The translations under genes and the position numbers were made by a program. From the NCBI RefSeq assembly GCF_017873435.1, contig NZ_JAGGKG010000022.1, positions 21,102-85,101 of the forward strand: a stretch of DNA of 64,000 nt, written 5' to 3'. Numbering within the stretch: the stretch's first letter is position 1; each line of letters begins with the position of its first letter. Shown one piece after another: positions 36,037 to 45,542 of the stretch. Under the pieces are notes generated by a model. The model was not told the DNA's origin, ran no database searches, and was given only the letters and a program-made list of their open reading frames with translations. Source of the DNA: Paenibacillus turicensis (GTDB lineage Bacteria; Bacillota; Bacilli; Paenibacillales; Paenibacillaceae).

Positions 36037-37415
36037 AAGGGATGCTCAAAGTATTGTCACGTTATGTTGCTACAGCGGCAACCGTTGCTGTGCTATTGCT
36101 TATACTGAATGTTATTGTTGCATTTGTATGGATTACTGGAACCTATGATAGCGGGAAAACGCAAGGGAATGTGGCGGAAATTGCAAAACACTTAACCAAA
36201 AACAATGGGGGCCTTTCTTTTACAGAACAAGGAAGAGAGCAGCTTGAGCAGCAATTTGAGTGGGCGATGTTGCTTGATCAAAGTGGAGAAGTCATATGGT
36301 CTGAACATTTGCCTCAAAACATGGCAAGAAAGTATACGAATTCAGAGGTAGCGGGTTTTTCTCGTTGGTATTTGGCAGGATATCCTGTGTATGTGTGGCA
36401 GCATCCAGAGGGCTTGTTTGTGCTTGGAGCCCCTAAAGATAGTGTCTGGAAAAAAAACATGGAGATGCCTCAGCATGTTGTTAAGCAGTTACCTGAGTGG
36501 ATGTTAGGTGTATTAATTGCAAATATTGGAGCGGCGTTATTGTTAGCCTTGTTATTTGGACTTCGTTTGTTTCGTTCACTTCGATCTATTGCCAATGGAA
36601 TTGAAGATATTGCGAATAATAAAGAGGTTCAGCTTCCGATACGTGGGGTATTAGGCGATTTGGCACAAGGCCTGAACAAGACTTCAGCTCGACTAAAACA
36701 ACAGGAAGCAGCTTTGCAAAGACGGGATGATGCACGAACAACATGGATTGCAGGGGTTTCCCATGATATTCGTACACCATTATCCATCGTGATGGGTTAT
36801 GCAAGTCAACTAGAGGAAAATTCAAACCTACCTTCGCAAGAGCAGGAACAGGTGCGTATTATTCGTAGTCAAACGGAAAAGATCAAGACATTAGTTAGTG
36901 ATCTAAATCTAGTATCCAAACTAGAATATGATATGCAGCCACTTCACTTAACAACATTATCACCTGCCGCAATAGTTAGAGGTATTGTAGTGGATTTTCT
37001 TAATAGTAGTCTAAATCATTCATATACTATTGAGATTGATGTGAAACCAGATGCTGGGCGTATTCAGCTTATTGCTGATGAAAAGCTATTGCAACGGGCT
37101 ATTGAAAATCTAGTGTCCAATAGTATTCGTCATAATCCTGATGGCTGTCATATTATTGTTGCTGTTCATCAAGAGGATGCAACCTGTCAGATCACAATTG
37201 CCGATAGTGGAATTGGTTTCTCTACTCTGCAGCTTGAGATGTTGAACTCCCCACCTGACTTGGTTCAGTTGGATAGCCATGGACTTGGACTTACTCTTGT
37301 ACGGCAAATTATGAAGGCACATCAGGGTACTGTAGCATTTTATAATTTTGCTGACGGTGGCTGCGGGGTTACACTGGAGTTACCTATACATAAAGAAGAC
37401 GTTGCCACTCTGTGA
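36033..37415 (+). CDS. Sensor histidine kinase, LanK-like
   Basis: A 460-residue kinase. TM helices at about 12-35 and 155-178 flank a ~120-residue extracytoplasmic domain ('EQFEWAMLLDQSGEVIWS'), then HAMP, HisKA ('GVSHDIRTPLSI') and HATPase_c ('SHGLGLTLVR'). The extracytoplasmic domain suits direct sensing of a peptide, as in kinases beside lantibiotic-immunity ABC genes. Its start overlaps the regulator stop (ATGA). Confidence 0.9.
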   Translation: MKGMLKVLSRYVATAATVAVLLLILNVIVAFVWITGTYDSGKTQGNVAEIAKHLTKNNGGLSFTEQGREQLEQQFEWAMLLDQSGEVIWSEHLPQNMARKYTNSEVAGFSRWYLAGYPVYVWQHPEGLFVLGAPKDSVWKKNMEMPQHVVKQLPEWMLGVLIANIGAALLLALLFGLRLFRSLRSIANGIEDIANNKEVQLPIRGVLGDLAQGLNKTSARLKQQEAALQRRDDARTTWIAGVSHDIRTPLSIVMGYASQLEENSNLPSQEQEQVRIIRSQTEKIKTLVSDLNLVSKLEYDMQPLHLTTLSPAAIVRGIVVDFLNSSLNHSYTIEIDVKPDAGRIQLIADEKLLQRAIENLVSNSIRHNPDGCHIIVAVHQEDATCQITIADSGIGFSTLQLEMLNSPPDLVQLDSHGLGLTLVRQIMKAHQGTVAFYNFADGGCGVTLELPIHKEDVATL

Positions 37416-37429
37416 CAATGTCTTCTTTA
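37392..37429. terminator. Terminator overlapping the kinase stop
   Basis: AAAGAAGACGTTG pairs with CAATGTCTTCTTT (one G-U). The hairpin overlaps the end of the kinase gene and lies between two convergent genes; its A/T arms can act for both. Confidence 0.7.
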
Positions 37430-37446
37430 ATGTGGAGACTCATTTC

Positions 37447-40137
37447 CTAATTTTCTCCTCGTAGTGATTCAACAATGCTTGTATTACGTAGTCTACGAAG
37501 CGGCCACAAGCTTGCTAAAATAGTAGTTAAAATTGCACCAACGAACGAAATGAAAATGCTAAACCAAGGAATACTCCAGCCCATATCTATAGCATTGGCT
37601 AATAAATAATGAACACCATAACTGATAGCTGTACCAACAATAGACCCATAAATGGCTGCAATCACACCGTAAAAAATGCCTTCAAGGAAGATCATTTTTG
37701 TCATTTGTGTCTGCGTCATTCCGATTGATTTTAAGACAGCAAATTCTTTCGTACGAAGAATAAGATTCGTGCTCATCGTATTTAAAATATTTAAGAAGGC
37801 AATTAAAATAATGACACCCATAAATCCGTACAAAAATATTGCTGTCGTGATTGTATCATTTTTTGCCTCAGCCAATTCCGTAGCTCTATCGTTATAGCTA
37901 TAACCAGCATCCTTGTCCACAACAGATTGCAAATAGGTGGTAATGGGTTCACTTGCTTTCTCAGGATCAGCTAAAATAAAAATTCTTTTGTATGAATCTG
38001 CGCCTATAACCTTGTTATATACTTTAGGTGTTGTAATAAATGTACGAATCACACTATTCGTGTACTGATCAGATAACAGATCATGGTCGGCAATACCTAC
38101 TACCGTCACAGTATGGTAAACATTATTGTGATTAGAACGCCCCTCATAAATGCTTCCCATGCTACGGATTTGAATCTTATCCCCAACCTTAAAGTTAGTT
38201 TGATTTATAATGATTTGTTTGCCTTCGTCTGTTATCACATTTATTTTTTGAATAATGATAACCCCATTCTCAGCATCCATCTTCTCTTTATTAATTGTTC
38301 CAGAGGTTAGCTTGTCTTTGAAATCATCTAAACCATTGTAACCATAGGATTGAATAAAATTGTTGCTAGTTCTATAACCATTTTGTTCAGGTACATTAAA
38401 GCCCTCTTTATTAAGCTTACGATAATTAGGATTTATTTTATCTTGTGGGATAATTGCCGCTACCTGCGAATTGTAAAACTTATAGGCCTTCTCTACGCTA
38501 TCTAGGCTTGTTATTTTATTATAAATGCCTTCATCTATATGTCCTGAGGTTCTATTATAAATAAGAGAATAAGAGTACTTAGAACCTGAAACCTGTAACG
38601 ATTCCTTCAGGATATTAACAACATCGCTTAGAACAATAAATAATAAGATACTAATTGCCATCGAGAAAATAGTAATGCGGAAGCGCTTTTGATTCCGTTT
38701 AAGGTTACGTCTTGCGAATTGACCCTCAATCCCTAATGTCTTAAGACCAAGCTTAGAATTGGATTTCTTAAATTTAGTAATATGCTCCACCTTAGTTGCC
38801 CCTGCACTTTTTATTGCGTCAAGAGGAGAGACACGAGAAGCTTGTCTTGCTGGACCAAGTGCAGATAAGTACACACTCACCAGCCCTAGTGAACCGGCAA
38901 CAAGGATGACAGGGATAGAGATGACCATCTTCATATCGTTAAAGAAACCAAGAGATAACAAGCTAATATTGTAAAATAATAACTTCATTAACAACGTGCC
39001 TGTAAATATTCCGATTGGAATACCAACAAGACTAAGTAAGGTCGCTTCCTTTAACACAATATTACGGATTTGGGCAGGGGTTGCACCTATACATCGCAGT
39101 ATACCAAACTGTGAAATTCGTTCTAATACAGAGATATGGAAGGTATTGTAAATGACAGCTATTGTACAAATCATAATAAGGAGAATCACTGCAACTGTTG
39201 CCCAGATCAAACTCTGGTTAACTCCTTTATAGGTGCTTTGCCCATAAAGCTTTAGTAGGGCATTGTTATATTCGACCCTTACGTTATCAACGTAGTTGTT
39301 ACGATTTAGTTCAACTGCTGAACCTTGCTCAGCTTCAGTTATTTGTAAGGACGACATAATAGCTTCTGTCTTGTCCTTAATATGATTCATTTCTTTCATT
39401 TTTGCATAAATAAAATATTTTTGGTTGTGATCAAATGAGGTGTTAGCTTTAAAAGTAATCGCAGGTAAAATAAAAGTACTAGACCCATTTAAATTACTGC
39501 CTGTTTTCATAATGCCAACAACAGTAAATTCCTTTTGGACTTCAGGGCGAAATTTCTCATCAAGACTCCAGCCAAAATCGCCAATCCCATCAATTTTTTT
39601 TGCTTTTCCTGTTGATGCATCGATGCGTGTTCCCATTTGTATTTTCATTGGTTTACCCACTATAGGCATTTGTGGAAAAAGACTTAGGCTCCACTTAGGA
39701 AGCAGGATCTCATCGGGACGAGCAGGAAGTCTACCTGATTCTAACTGGATTTGGAGCATGTCCATCGCTGTAGAATCATAGTTTTTTATATTCAAATAAC
39801 GATAGGGTGCGGCATTAGGGTTTTCTTGTTGCTCCTTTTGGCTAGTTTGACTAATGATCCCATAACCCTCTCGACTAACGATTCCCGTTTTCTCTATAGT
39901 AGCATTATAAATCAGTTTATTTATTCCTTCTCCTGACATGTTATTAAAGGAGACGTGGTAATCCCCATATTCGTGTATACTTTGGCGGATCAACTTGTCT
40001 CTATAGCTAACACCAATTGTACCAATAGAGGTAAGTAGAGATACGGATAATACGATACCTAGGATGGTTAGCCATGTTCTTTTCTTTTGTCCCTTTAAAT
40101 ATTTTACAGTCAGTCCAGTGTAATTGTTCATATTCAT
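37447..40137 (-). CDS. FtsX-like ABC transporter permease (large)
   Basis: An 896-residue membrane protein with an N-terminal TM (~20-45), a long extracytoplasmic domain (~45-300), TM helices around 310-440, a further TM at ~490-510, a second extracytoplasmic domain (~510-755) and three C-terminal TM helices. It is a two-unit MacB_PCD/FtsX permease. It pairs with the ATPase upstream (4-bp overlap). It may export or sense antimicrobial peptides, guided by the neighbouring two-component genes. Cargo unknown. Confidence 0.87.
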   Translation of the reverse strand: MNMNNYTGLTVKYLKGQKKRTWLTILGIVLSVSLLTSIGTIGVSYRDKLIRQSIHEYGDYHVSFNNMSGEGINKLIYNATIEKTGIVSREGYGIISQTSQKEQQENPNAAPYRYLNIKNYDSTAMDMLQIQLESGRLPARPDEILLPKWSLSLFPQMPIVGKPMKIQMGTRIDASTGKAKKIDGIGDFGWSLDEKFRPEVQKEFTVVGIMKTGSNLNGSSTFILPAITFKANTSFDHNQKYFIYAKMKEMNHIKDKTEAIMSSLQITEAEQGSAVELNRNNYVDNVRVEYNNALLKLYGQSTYKGVNQSLIWATVAVILLIMICTIAVIYNTFHISVLERISQFGILRCIGATPAQIRNIVLKEATLLSLVGIPIGIFTGTLLMKLLFYNISLLSLGFFNDMKMVISIPVILVAGSLGLVSVYLSALGPARQASRVSPLDAIKSAGATKVEHITKFKKSNSKLGLKTLGIEGQFARRNLKRNQKRFRITIFSMAISILLFIVLSDVVNILKESLQVSGSKYSYSLIYNRTSGHIDEGIYNKITSLDSVEKAYKFYNSQVAAIIPQDKINPNYRKLNKEGFNVPEQNGYRTSNNFIQSYGYNGLDDFKDKLTSGTINKEKMDAENGVIIIQKINVITDEGKQIIINQTNFKVGDKIQIRSMGSIYEGRSNHNNVYHTVTVVGIADHDLLSDQYTNSVIRTFITTPKVYNKVIGADSYKRIFILADPEKASEPITTYLQSVVDKDAGYSYNDRATELAEAKNDTITTAIFLYGFMGVIILIAFLNILNTMSTNLILRTKEFAVLKSIGMTQTQMTKMIFLEGIFYGVIAAIYGSIVGTAISYGVHYLLANAIDMGWSIPWFSIFISFVGAILTTILASLWPLRRLRNTSIVESLRGEN

Positions 40138-40811
40138 TTCACCTCTTGCTGCTGTAATGCACCATCTTCAATCTTAATAACTACGTCAGCCTGCTGCGCA
40201 ATTTGAAGATCGTGGGTAATCATCACTAACGTCTGATTGTACTTTTTTACAGAATAAGTGAGTAAGTCCATAATTTCTTGACTATGCTTACTATCTAAAT
40301 TTCCAGTAGGCTCATCTGCCAAAATAATAGAAGGCTTGTTTATTAATGCTCGTCCAATCGCCGTTCTTTGCTGCTGTCCACCAGATAATTGAGACGGTAA
40401 ATGATGGCGTCGTTCCGTTAGCCCTAACATATCCAATAGTTCCTCGACATAAGTTTCATCTGCTTGACTGTTTTCAAGTAACATAGGCAACTTCATATTT
40501 TCTTCTGCGGATAGAACCGGAATCAGATTATAAGACTGAAATATAAAGCCGATTTTACGTCTTCTAATTAAAGCTAGCTCTGTTTCACTTTTTGTATATA
40601 AATCAATATCATCAATTAAAACCTGTCCACTTGTTGGTTGATCTACACCACCTAATAAGTGAAGTAGAGAGCTTTTCCCTGAACCACTTGCGCCAACGAT
40701 AGCTACAAATTCGCCTTGATTTACAGTCAAATTTATATTTTTTAAGGCATCGACTTTTATATCTGAATTTCCATAAGACTTGCATAAATTTATTGTTTTA
40801 ACGATTTCCAT
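40134..40811 (-). CDS. ABC transporter ATP-binding protein (MacB/LolD-type)
   Basis: A 225-residue ATPase: Walker A 'GASGSGKSS', signature 'LSGGQQQRTAIGRA', Walker B 'IILADEPTGNLD', switch His in 'MITHDL'. ATG at 40811 has a GGAGGAAG site. Its promoter region is separated from the kinase gene by a hairpin at 40885-40910, so the transporter pair forms its own transcript. Confidence 0.9.
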   Translation of the reverse strand: MEIVKTINLCKSYGNSDIKVDALKNINLTVNQGEFVAIVGASGSGKSSLLHLLGGVDQPTSGQVLIDDIDLYTKSETELALIRRRKIGFIFQSYNLIPVLSAEENMKLPMLLENSQADETYVEELLDMLGLTERRHHLPSQLSGGQQQRTAIGRALINKPSIILADEPTGNLDSKHSQEIMDLLTYSVKKYNQTLVMITHDLQIAQQADVVIKIEDGALQQQEVK

Positions 40812-40867
40812 TAGTGCTTCCTCCACATGTTTGTATTGTCTACAGTTAACAGTGTATCCATGTAATC

Positions 40868-40878
40868 TTACGTTAACG
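40868..40878. promoter_or_regulatory. ACGTTAACGT palindrome in the ABC promoter region
   Basis: A perfect 10-bp palindrome with flanking TTAC/GAAG lies about 60 bp upstream of the ATPase start. It is a candidate operator for the adjacent regulator. Regulation is inferred from position only. Confidence 0.35.
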
Positions 40879-40884
40879 TGAAGA

Positions 40885-40910
40885 CGAAGCTTACAATATC
40901 GTAAGCTTCG
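40885..40910. terminator. Terminator-like hairpin after the kinase gene
   Basis: CGAAGCTTAC pairs perfectly with GTAAGCTTCG around a 6-nt loop. It lies between the kinase stop (40943) and the ABC ATPase start. The flanking T run is better on the plus strand, so its strength on the minus strand is uncertain. Confidence 0.55.
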
Positions 40911-40942
40911 CTTTATTAACTTAAATTAATTTTGATTAGCTT

Positions 40943-42181
40943 TCAGTTTTTATGAAAAGAAACCGTAAATGTAGAGCCTTCACCAATTCGACTTTTAACT
41001 TGGATCATACCATCATGTTCCTCAATGATTGATTTAGCTAAAGCTAAGCCAATGCCAACACTTTGTGGTTTAGTGGAGTTTTTCCCTCTGTAAAAGCGTT
41101 TGAAAATATGAGGCAAATCTTCCTCTGTGATTCCTTCCCCATAATCGGTAATAGTAACGTTATAAAATAGAGGCGTTTCCTCTAGTCTAATATCAATTGT
41201 TCCTTCTGCTTTATTATGCTCTAATGCATTTTTGATGAGATTAATAAACGCTTCATTTAGCCAATTGTTATCCCCGTGCATATACAATTTATCATTACCG
41301 ACAATCATGATTTGTTGTCTTTTTTGCTGAGCTAACAATTGTAAGGTGTTGGTTGCGTCATAAATTACTTGCCCAAGGTTAATACGCTCATGTTGAAAGA
41401 CGATCGTTCCGGCTTCAACTCGTGCCAATTTCAGCAAGCTGACAATGAGCCATTCCATTCGATCAAGCTGCTGACGACTTCGCTCTAAGAAGGTAAGCTT
41501 CATGTCCTCCTTCATGTTGCGGTCATTCAACAAATTCTCATTAAAGACGATGAGTGAAGCTAATGGGGTTTTAAGTTGATGAGAGATGTCGGAAATAAGA
41601 TTGTGCAGAAATATTTTATCCTGCTTCAGTAAATCAAGACTATGATTTAAGCGATCCGCCATCATATTAAAACTACGTCCTAACCATCCTAAATCCCCTT
41701 CAGCTGTTTCCACCAAAGGTATATCGAATTTTTTTTCAACAACTAATTCTGCCGCCAAGGCGACATTTCGAATTTTTTGAAATACTTTACGGTATTCCCA
41801 CAGTAATAATAGTAAAACTGGAACAGCAAATAAGATGACCACTACGGCTGTACTTAGGGGTAAAGATGAATTGGAAAGGACATTTAAATCTTGAACAGCC
41901 ATATTTTCATCATATCCATATTGCATAAGTATTTTTCTACCCTCTGCAATTACATGTGACTGAGCGCCTTGGGTAATATAAGGTATGATTTCATCTTTAA
42001 GCTTAGGTTCAGACTGTAACAAATGTCCAACTAATGCGGCATTATTGTCTACAATTCCTTGTTTAATGGATTGGAGTTGATGACTAACCATCATAAATAA
42101 AATGAACCCTAACATAAGCTGAAAAAGTATGATTTTAAAGGCGATAGATTTCCATTCTGGATTTCGCATTATTGTTATCAT
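40943..42181 (-). CDS. Sensor histidine kinase
   Basis: A 412-residue kinase with TM helices about 12-32 and 113-133, an ~80-residue extracytoplasmic loop, HAMP, HisKA ('DISHQLKTPLAS') and HATPase_c ('SVGIGLALAK'). Its start overlaps the regulator stop by 4 bp with an AGGTGAG site. It presumably controls the ABC pair downstream. Confidence 0.9.
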   Translation of the reverse strand: MITIMRNPEWKSIAFKIILFQLMLGFILFMMVSHQLQSIKQGIVDNNAALVGHLLQSEPKLKDEIIPYITQGAQSHVIAEGRKILMQYGYDENMAVQDLNVLSNSSLPLSTAVVVILFAVPVLLLLLWEYRKVFQKIRNVALAAELVVEKKFDIPLVETAEGDLGWLGRSFNMMADRLNHSLDLLKQDKIFLHNLISDISHQLKTPLASLIVFNENLLNDRNMKEDMKLTFLERSRQQLDRMEWLIVSLLKLARVEAGTIVFQHERINLGQVIYDATNTLQLLAQQKRQQIMIVGNDKLYMHGDNNWLNEAFINLIKNALEHNKAEGTIDIRLEETPLFYNVTITDYGEGITEEDLPHIFKRFYRGKNSTKPQSVGIGLALAKSIIEEHDGMIQVKSRIGEGSTFTVSFHKN

Positions 42182-42885
42182 AGCTGCTCACCTATTACAT
42201 CTACATTCCATTTATATCCGATGCCTCGTAGGGTAGTAATATATACAGGGTTTGCAGGATCCTCTTCGATTTTTTCGCGTAGTCTTCTAATATGAACAGA
42301 CAAGGTGTTATCATCAATAAATTCACCAGACATATCCCATAAATGATGGAGAATCATACTTCGGCTGCAAATTTGCTTGCAATGGGTTAAAAGCATAAGG
42401 AGAAGGCGGTATTCAAGTGCTGTTAAGGCTATTTCTTTCTGATCCTTCAATACAACACCTTCTTGCATACGTACCTCAATTTCCCCTGATTTTAATTTAT
42501 TTTTTGTTGTAAGCTCACTAGACTTTTTTTTGCGTCTTGCTACAGCCTTCATTCTAGAAAGCAGCTCTTTCGTGCGAACAGGCTTCGTCATATAATCATC
42601 CCCACCGAGATCAAGCCCTGCAACAACGTTTGCTTCTTCATCCAGTGCAGTGAGAAATATAATCGGTGTTTCAGAGGATTGTCTAATTTCTTTACATAGT
42701 TCATACCCAGAGCCGTCAGGTAAATTAACGTCTAACAAGATGAGATCAATAGTATGAATCGTTAATGCTGCTTTTGCTTCTTGTAAGCTAGTTGCAACTA
42801 TGACGTTGTAACCTTCACTGCTTAACGTATATTTAATACCAAAAACAAAGTTTTGGTCATCCTCAACGAGTAATATATGTTCCAT
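42178..42885 (-). CDS. OmpR-family response regulator
   Basis: A 235-residue regulator: 'LVEDDQNFVFGI', acceptor Asp in 'LILLDVNLPDGSG', Lys in 'YMTKPVRT', winged helix ending 'TLRGIGYKW'. First gene of the kinase/regulator transcript, with likely control of the adjacent ABC genes. Divergent from the FNR-type regulator gene. Confidence 0.9.
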   Translation of the reverse strand: MEHILLVEDDQNFVFGIKYTLSSEGYNVIVATSLQEAKAALTIHTIDLILLDVNLPDGSGYELCKEIRQSSETPIIFLTALDEEANVVAGLDLGGDDYMTKPVRTKELLSRMKAVARRKKKSSELTTKNKLKSGEIEVRMQEGVVLKDQKEIALTALEYRLLLMLLTHCKQICSRSMILHHLWDMSGEFIDDNTLSVHIRRLREKIEEDPANPVYITTLRGIGYKWNVDVIGEQL

Positions 42886-43121
42886 TTTTTACACCTCGTC
42901 CTCATTTTCTTTATGCATATATTGTAGCTCATAGGTATACACCGTTCCTATCTCCATTTTGCCTAATTAAAATGGGGAATAAACAACAGTTAGGAGTGAT
43001 AACCTGTGAGAATTGACATACTAATCATACTGTTGGTGTGACTACAATCAAAGATCAGCCTATTTTGATGTGATATGTTTAAATAAAGGCATGATAGATA
43101 GAAGAAGAGGTAACTTAACAT

Positions 43122-43187
43122 ATGTCAGCAGCCGCCTTTAACGATTCATCGTTGAATGGGGTTGCTTTTTATTTTCATCATCCTTAA
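43122..43187 (+). CDS. Possible 21-residue leader peptide
   Basis: A short frame, MSAAAFNDSSLNGVAFYFHH plus Pro, with a distant GAGG site. It spans completely a terminator-like hairpin (43127-43171). It is reported because the leader of the regulator gene otherwise holds no explanation; translation would open the hairpin. Chance occurrence is quite possible. Confidence 0.25.
   Translation: MSAAAFNDSSLNGVAFYFHHP
43127..43175 (+). terminator. Terminator-like hairpin in the leader of the FNR-type gene
   Basis: An imperfect stem from AGCAGCC...AACGAT pairs with ATCGTT...GGTTGCT and is followed by TTTTTATTTT, 50 bp before the regulator start. It may be an attenuator or end a small upstream RNA. 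The remainder of 42886-43224 holds divergent promoters without clear -35/-10 pairs. Confidence 0.55.
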
Positions 43188-43223
43188 AGAAAGCACCCTA
43201 AATATAGAAAGGAGCAAAGGAAA

Positions 43224-43928
43224 ATGAATACTTGTTATCATTGTAGTGAGGCGTTATGCACCCGTCAGGTTCCCATTTTTTCGTCTTTGTCAGAAGAAGA
43301 GCTAGGTAAAATCAGTGCCATGATTAAACATAAAAAATATAAGAAGGGCAATGCGTTAATATTAGAGGAGCAGCCCTCTGAGACGTTATTTATTGTTAGA
43401 AAAGGCTATGTAAAACTATTGAAAATTACTGCCCAAGGGAAAGAGCAAATTTTACGTGTGCTTTCCGTAGGGGAGTTTTTTGGAGAGCTAAGCATTTTTA
43501 ATAGTGGAGAGACAAGCAATTTTAGCGCTTATGCCTTAGAGGATACAGAAATTTGCCTATTAACCAAAGCGGCTATGCAGCAAATCATTCAGGAAAACCC
43601 AGCGATTTCAATTAAACTACTAGAGACAATTACTAGACGATTAGCTGCAACTGAAAATTTGGCACAAAGCTTAGCGACCAGTGATCCAGAAATTCGAATC
43701 GCCTATATGATCATAGAAATGGGTAAAAAATATGGAAAACGTGAATTAGAAAAAACGAAGATTAGACTTCCATTATCTCGCGAGGAAATGGCCAATTACG
43801 TTGGGGTAACGAGAGAAACAATTAGCCGTAAATTTAGAAAATTTGAGCGAGATGGAATTATTGAGATTAATGGGACAAGGGAAATAACGATTTGTGATGC
43901 GGATAAGTTATATGAGTATGTGGATTAA
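43224..43928 (+). CDS. fnr: Crp/Fnr-family regulator with N-terminal cysteine cluster
   Basis: A 234-residue regulator. N-terminal Cys4, Cys7 and Cys12 plus Cys111 match the four-cysteine arrangement of [4Fe-4S] FNR. The cyclic-nucleotide-binding fold follows (~20-140) and an HTH at the C-terminus carries 'ETISR', the E-x-x-S-R DNA-recognition pattern of FNR. An oxygen- or NO-labile cluster is therefore predicted. It faces the rubredoxin, reductase and flavodiiron genes, which it probably controls. AAAGGAG precedes the ATG. Confidence 0.87.
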   Translation: MNTCYHCSEALCTRQVPIFSSLSEEELGKISAMIKHKKYKKGNALILEEQPSETLFIVRKGYVKLLKITAQGKEQILRVLSVGEFFGELSIFNSGETSNFSAYALEDTEICLLTKAAMQQIIQENPAISIKLLETITRRLAATENLAQSLATSDPEIRIAYMIIEMGKKYGKRELEKTKIRLPLSREEMANYVGVTRETISRKFRKFERDGIIEINGTREITICDADKLYEYVD

Positions 43929-43931
43929 AAA

Positions 43932-43968
43932 AGTGGTTGTCAACCACTAATTTAAATAAAGAGCCTTA
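43932..43968. repeat. Palindrome plus conserved tail, element-end remnant
   Basis: AGTGGTTG-T-CAACCACT is a perfect 17-base palindrome, followed by a TTTAAATAAAGAGCCTTA tail. The same right edge and tail border copy C at 63859-63891, and a variant follows copy B, but the element body is absent. It could be an empty or excised site. Confidence 0.6.
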
Positions 43969-43971
43969 TCT

Positions 43972-44016
43972 AAAGTCTGATTTCATGAAATCTATTTGAT
44001 GAAATCAGACTTTGTT
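43972..44016. terminator. Bidirectional terminator
   Basis: AAAGTCTGATTTCAT pairs perfectly over 15 bp with ATGAAATCAGACTTT. It separates the fnr-type gene from the convergent rubredoxin gene; A/T-rich flanks serve both strands. Confidence 0.8.
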
Positions 44017-44037
44017 TGTTCCTACCTATGGTATCTT

Positions 44038-44202
44038 TTATTCTTCTTCAGGTATAAATTCGTCTTTATCCTCACCACATACTGGGCAAACCCAATCCTC
44101 GGGAAGATCTTCAAACGCGGTGCCTGGTGCTACATCTTCATCAGGATCACCAATCGCTGGATCGTAAATATAGCCACATGGTTTACAAATATACTTTTTC
44201 AT
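44038..44202 (-). CDS. Rubredoxin
   Basis: A 54-residue protein with Cys6-x2-Cys9 and Cys39-x2-Cys42 coordinating one iron, the exact rubredoxin pattern ('[12 protein letters not shown]', '[12 protein letters not shown]'). GGAGGG precedes the ATG. It carries electrons from the reductase next to it to the flavodiiron protein. The cluster order is flavodiiron, reductase, rubredoxin on the minus strand. It was found by direct translation, being too short for routine gene callers with a long cutoff. Confidence 0.96.
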   Translation of the reverse strand: MKKYICKPCGYIYDPAIGDPDEDVAPGTAFEDLPEDWVCPVCGEDKDEFIPEEE

Positions 44203-44261
44203 TTTAATAACCCTCCAAAATTTTATAATATATATTTTATTTAAAGGCTTTTATTTAGAAA

Positions 44262-45467
44262 TTAGTACTTGCCAACGACAGAAGGCTGGTAGCTACGCGC
44301 CTGCTCAATGGCTTCTTTATAAGGTGCTGCAGCAATAACAGAGTCAAATACAATAGCTCCACAAATGATGCCATCCTCCACAAACAATTTTTTGTAAGGG
44401 GCTTCTCCTTGCTTTTGCTCTAGCTTCGTGCTGCAATCATTGTTAGTGCAAGCTTCCTTGTCAACTTGCCCAATTGAAAACAATGGCATATCATACGCAG
44501 TAAATACAGTCATGGGGATAAGGGCTTGGTAGGTTGCTGTTGTATCAGCCATGTTAGTTCCTGCAACTCTGCCTTGCTCCATTGCGGTATTCCATAAGCC
44601 ATCAATTTTGCCCTCAAATTGTGCAACATCCCCTGCGACATAAATATCGTCGACACTGCTTTGCATATGCTGATTTACGATAATACCTCTATCGACACTA
44701 ATTCCACTTTGTTGTGCTAATGCGATATTTGGGATGATCCCGATGGAGTAGATGACATGCTTGCAAGGAACCACTTCCCCATTTGCAAGTGCAACGCCTT
44801 CAACGTGATTCGTGCCAATAATTTTGTTTACTGCTGTTCCAGTAATGACAGCAGTACCTAAGCTTTCAATCTGTTTGGTCAAAATTTCAGCCGCTTCTTC
44901 ATTTAATTGTCGAGCCATTAAGCGTGGGGCTTGTTCAATAATGGTGACATGATAACCCGCTTGATGTAGTGACCATGCCGTTTCAATGCCTTGGATTCCT
45001 CCGCCAATTATACAGACGCGATCGTGGGGAGCGAGGGCTTGCTTAAGCTGTTCCGCTTGCTCACGGAATCGGAGCTGGTGTACTTGAGGTAAACTAGCAC
45101 CATCAAGCTCTAAGATGCGATTGAGTGCACCTGTACATAACAAAAGCTTATCGTATTTAATAGTTTGTCCGCCTTCAGCTGTGATGGTGTGATCTATTGC
45201 CTGAATAGAAGTAATTTTAGTGCTAGCATAAAAATCAATTTTATTTTGTACAAACCATTTTTCTTTTTTTATAAGTACCTTATCGCTTTGTAAATCGCTA
45301 AATAAAGCTTTAGATAATTTGATCCGATTATATGGTAACCCCGCTTCTTCTCCATATATGCTAATTTGTGCCTCTGCATCAAGATCACGAATTGCCTTTG
45401 CCGCAGTTAATCCTGCCACGCCTCCGCCAATAATAACAAAATGTCGATGTGTCTCTAAAAATTCCAT
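44262..45467 (-). CDS. NAD(P)/FAD-dependent rubredoxin reductase-like oxidoreductase
   Basis: A 401-residue pyridine-nucleotide-disulfide-family enzyme without the redox disulfide: FAD motif 'IIGGGVAGLTAAKAI', NAD motif 'VCIIGGGIQGIETA' and 'VYVAGDVAQFEG' for FAD ribityl binding. It resembles rubredoxin/NorW-like and nitrite-reductase N-terminal reductases. The C-terminal ~90 residues contain 'CTNNDCS'. Between flavodiiron and rubredoxin genes, it most likely delivers NAD(P)H electrons to rubredoxin. Confidence 0.9.
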   Translation of the reverse strand: MEFLETHRHFVIIGGGVAGLTAAKAIRDLDAEAQISIYGEEAGLPYNRIKLSKALFSDLQSDKVLIKKEKWFVQNKIDFYASTKITSIQAIDHTITAEGGQTIKYDKLLLCTGALNRILELDGASLPQVHQLRFREQAEQLKQALAPHDRVCIIGGGIQGIETAWSLHQAGYHVTIIEQAPRLMARQLNEEAAEILTKQIESLGTAVITGTAVNKIIGTNHVEGVALANGEVVPCKHVIYSIGIIPNIALAQQSGISVDRGIIVNQHMQSSVDDIYVAGDVAQFEGKIDGLWNTAMEQGRVAGTNMADTTATYQALIPMTVFTAYDMPLFSIGQVDKEACTNNDCSTKLEQKQGEAPYKKLFVEDGIICGAIVFDSVIAAAPYKEAIEQARSYQPSVVGKY

Positions 45468-45542
45468 AGTTATTTCTCCTTTATTTACTAAGTGAAGCTA
45501 ATCTGATAAGCAAAATGAACTGAATTACCAATTAGATTGCAC

